A stretch of DNA of 48,604 bases from an uncultured Collinsella sp. (lineage in GTDB: Bacteria > Actinomycetota > Coriobacteriia > Coriobacteriales > Coriobacteriaceae), in contig CABSMS010000003.1 of NCBI GenBank assembly GCA_902478885.1, positions 1-48,604 on the forward strand, read 5' to 3'. The number at the start of each line of letters is the position of its first letter. The first letter of the stretch is position 1. Positions 47,818-48,604 of this stretch are shown piece by piece. The notes below the pieces were generated by a model. That model was not told where the DNA came from, made no database searches, and saw only the letters and a program-made list of their open reading frames with translations. The translations under genes were made by a program, and so were the position numbers.

Positions 47818-48570
47818 TTACGAGAGCGACGTTCTCAGCAACTCGTTGAAGAGCTTCGGGTTGCCCTTGCCGCGGCTCGCCTTCATGCACTGGCCCACCA
47901 AAAAGCCGATGACCTTCTGGTTGCCGTCACGATACTGCTGCGCCTGCTCGGCACAGTTTGCCAGCACCTCGTCCACAATCGGCTGCAGCGCACCGGCATC
48001 GCTCACCTGACGCATACCACGCTCGTCGACGATCTTGTTGGGGTCGTCGCCGGTCTGGGCCATGGCCTCAAAGACCTCGTGCGCCTGGTTGGAGCTGATA
48101 GCATCGGTCGCCAGCAGCTTAGCCAGCGCCGCAACCTGAGCCGGCGCGATACCGGACTCGGTCAGCGACACGCCCGCGCCCTTAAGATAGGCGATCATCT
48201 CGTTCACCAGCAAGTTTGCAACCGTCTGGGCCTCCTTGCCAGCCATACCGGCAGCGGCGGCCTCAAAAAACTCGGCAAACTCGGGGTCGCCGGCAATCTG
48301 CTCGGCGTCGGCCGCCTTAATGCCAAAGTCGGCCTCAAAACGGACGCGCTTGGCATCGGGCAGCTCGGGGATCTCGCCACGGCAGCGGTCGATGAACTCG
48401 TCGTCCAGATCGAACGGCGCCAGATCGGGGTCGGGGAACAGACGATAGTCGTCTGCCGTTTCCTTCACACGCATGACCACGGTGCGCTTGCGACTGGGCT
48501 CCCAGTGGCGGGTCTCCTGATAGATGATGCCGCCCTCCTCGAGCACCTCGGCCTGGCGGCAGATCTCGTA
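47818..48570 (-). CDS. gatB: Asp-tRNA(Asn)/Glu-tRNA(Gln) amidotransferase subunit B, C-terminal part
   Basis: The 250 residues visible match GatB: YEICRQAEVLEEGGIIYQETRHWEPSR and DYRLFPDPDLAPF belong to the end of the kinase-like catalytic domain. The C-terminal YqeY/tail domain reads QAHEVFEAMAQTG ... VDEVLANCAEQAQQYRDGNQKVIGFLVGQCMKASRGKGNP. GatCAB converts misacylated Glu-tRNA(Gln) and Asp-tRNA(Asn) to the correct amidated forms. The 5' part is cut by the window edge; the leading MYKRQ of the raw frame is adapter, not protein. Confidence 0.95.
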   Translation of the reverse strand, partial: YEICRQAEVLEEGGIIYQETRHWEPSRKRTVVMRVKETADDYRLFPDPDLAPFDLDDEFIDRCRGEIPELPDAKRVRFEADFGIKAADAEQIAGDPEFAEFFEAAAAGMAGKEAQTVANLLVNEMIAYLKGAGVSLTESGIAPAQVAALAKLLATDAISSNQAHEVFEAMAQTGDDPNKIVDERGMRQVSDAGALQPIVDEVLANCAEQAQQYRDGNQKVIGFLVGQCMKASRGKGNPKLFNELLRTSLS

Positions 48571-48604
48571 CTGTCTCTTATACACATCTCCGAGCCCACG
48601 AGAC
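48571..48604 (-). other. Illumina Nextera adapter remnant (not genomic)
   Basis: The last 34 bases are the reverse complement of the adapter at 12-45, starting CTGTCTCTTATACACATCT. Genomic sequence ends at 48570. Confidence 0.98.

Overview
The window is one assembled fragment of a high-GC Gram-positive gut-type chromosome. The organism is most likely a Coriobacteriia, and Collinsella is my best guess from the gene set; this is an inference, with no 16S or marker-gene search behind it. Sequencing-library adapter is still attached at both ends (1-45 and 48571-48604), so the window stops inside two host genes: a patatin-like phospholipase on the left and gatB on the right.

From 709 to 36726 lies a complete-looking siphovirus prophage of about 36.0 kb, inserted at the 3' end of the tmRNA gene (ssrA, minus strand, 36719-37082). 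The nine bases TTGGTGGAG occur at both ends (attL 709-717, attR 36718-36726) and rebuild the CTCCACCA 3' end of tmRNA. The host terminator of tmRNA is stranded at the far left end, inside the 3' end of the phage integrase gene. The integrase is a large serine recombinase.

Prophage layout, left to right. Lysogeny: integrase and a LexA/CI-like repressor (minus), then a divergent Cro-like gene. Early and replication genes, about 3.1-13 kb, form a tightly overlapping plus-strand operon: RusA resolvase, ParB-like, DUF1351, ERF annealing protein, SSB, replication initiator, DnaC-like loader, HNH protein and a run of small zinc-ribbon or unknown proteins. A Dam-like methylase follows. Packaging and head: terminase small and large subunits, portal, a MuF protein fused to a JAMM protease-like domain, scaffold, capsid and connectors. 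Tail: major tail protein with an Ig-like domain, two chaperones, tape measure, Dit, Tal and a BppU-like protein. Next is a diversity-generating retroelement (DGR) cassette. Lysis: membrane proteins, holin and amidase.

The DGR is the highlight. A C-type-lectin-like target protein ends in a variable repeat (VR). Downstream come an Avd-like accessory gene, a template repeat (TR) and a reverse transcriptase with a YMDD motif. VR and TR align over 128 bases with 10 differences, and every difference is at an adenine of TR. This is the hallmark of adenine-specific mutagenic retrohoming, and it probably diversifies the receptor-binding tip of the tail.

To the right of tmRNA is host chromosome: a hypothetical protein, a PIN-toxin/RelB-type antitoxin pair with its operator, a P1B-type metal ATPase with a DUF6110 partner, a heterodimeric ABC exporter pair with a divergent AraC regulator (siderophore-system-like), an AAA/DUF4143 ATPase and the C-terminal half of gatB. 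Two prophage genes (portal and a small early gene) carry frameshifts in simple repeats, which may be real or may be assembly errors.
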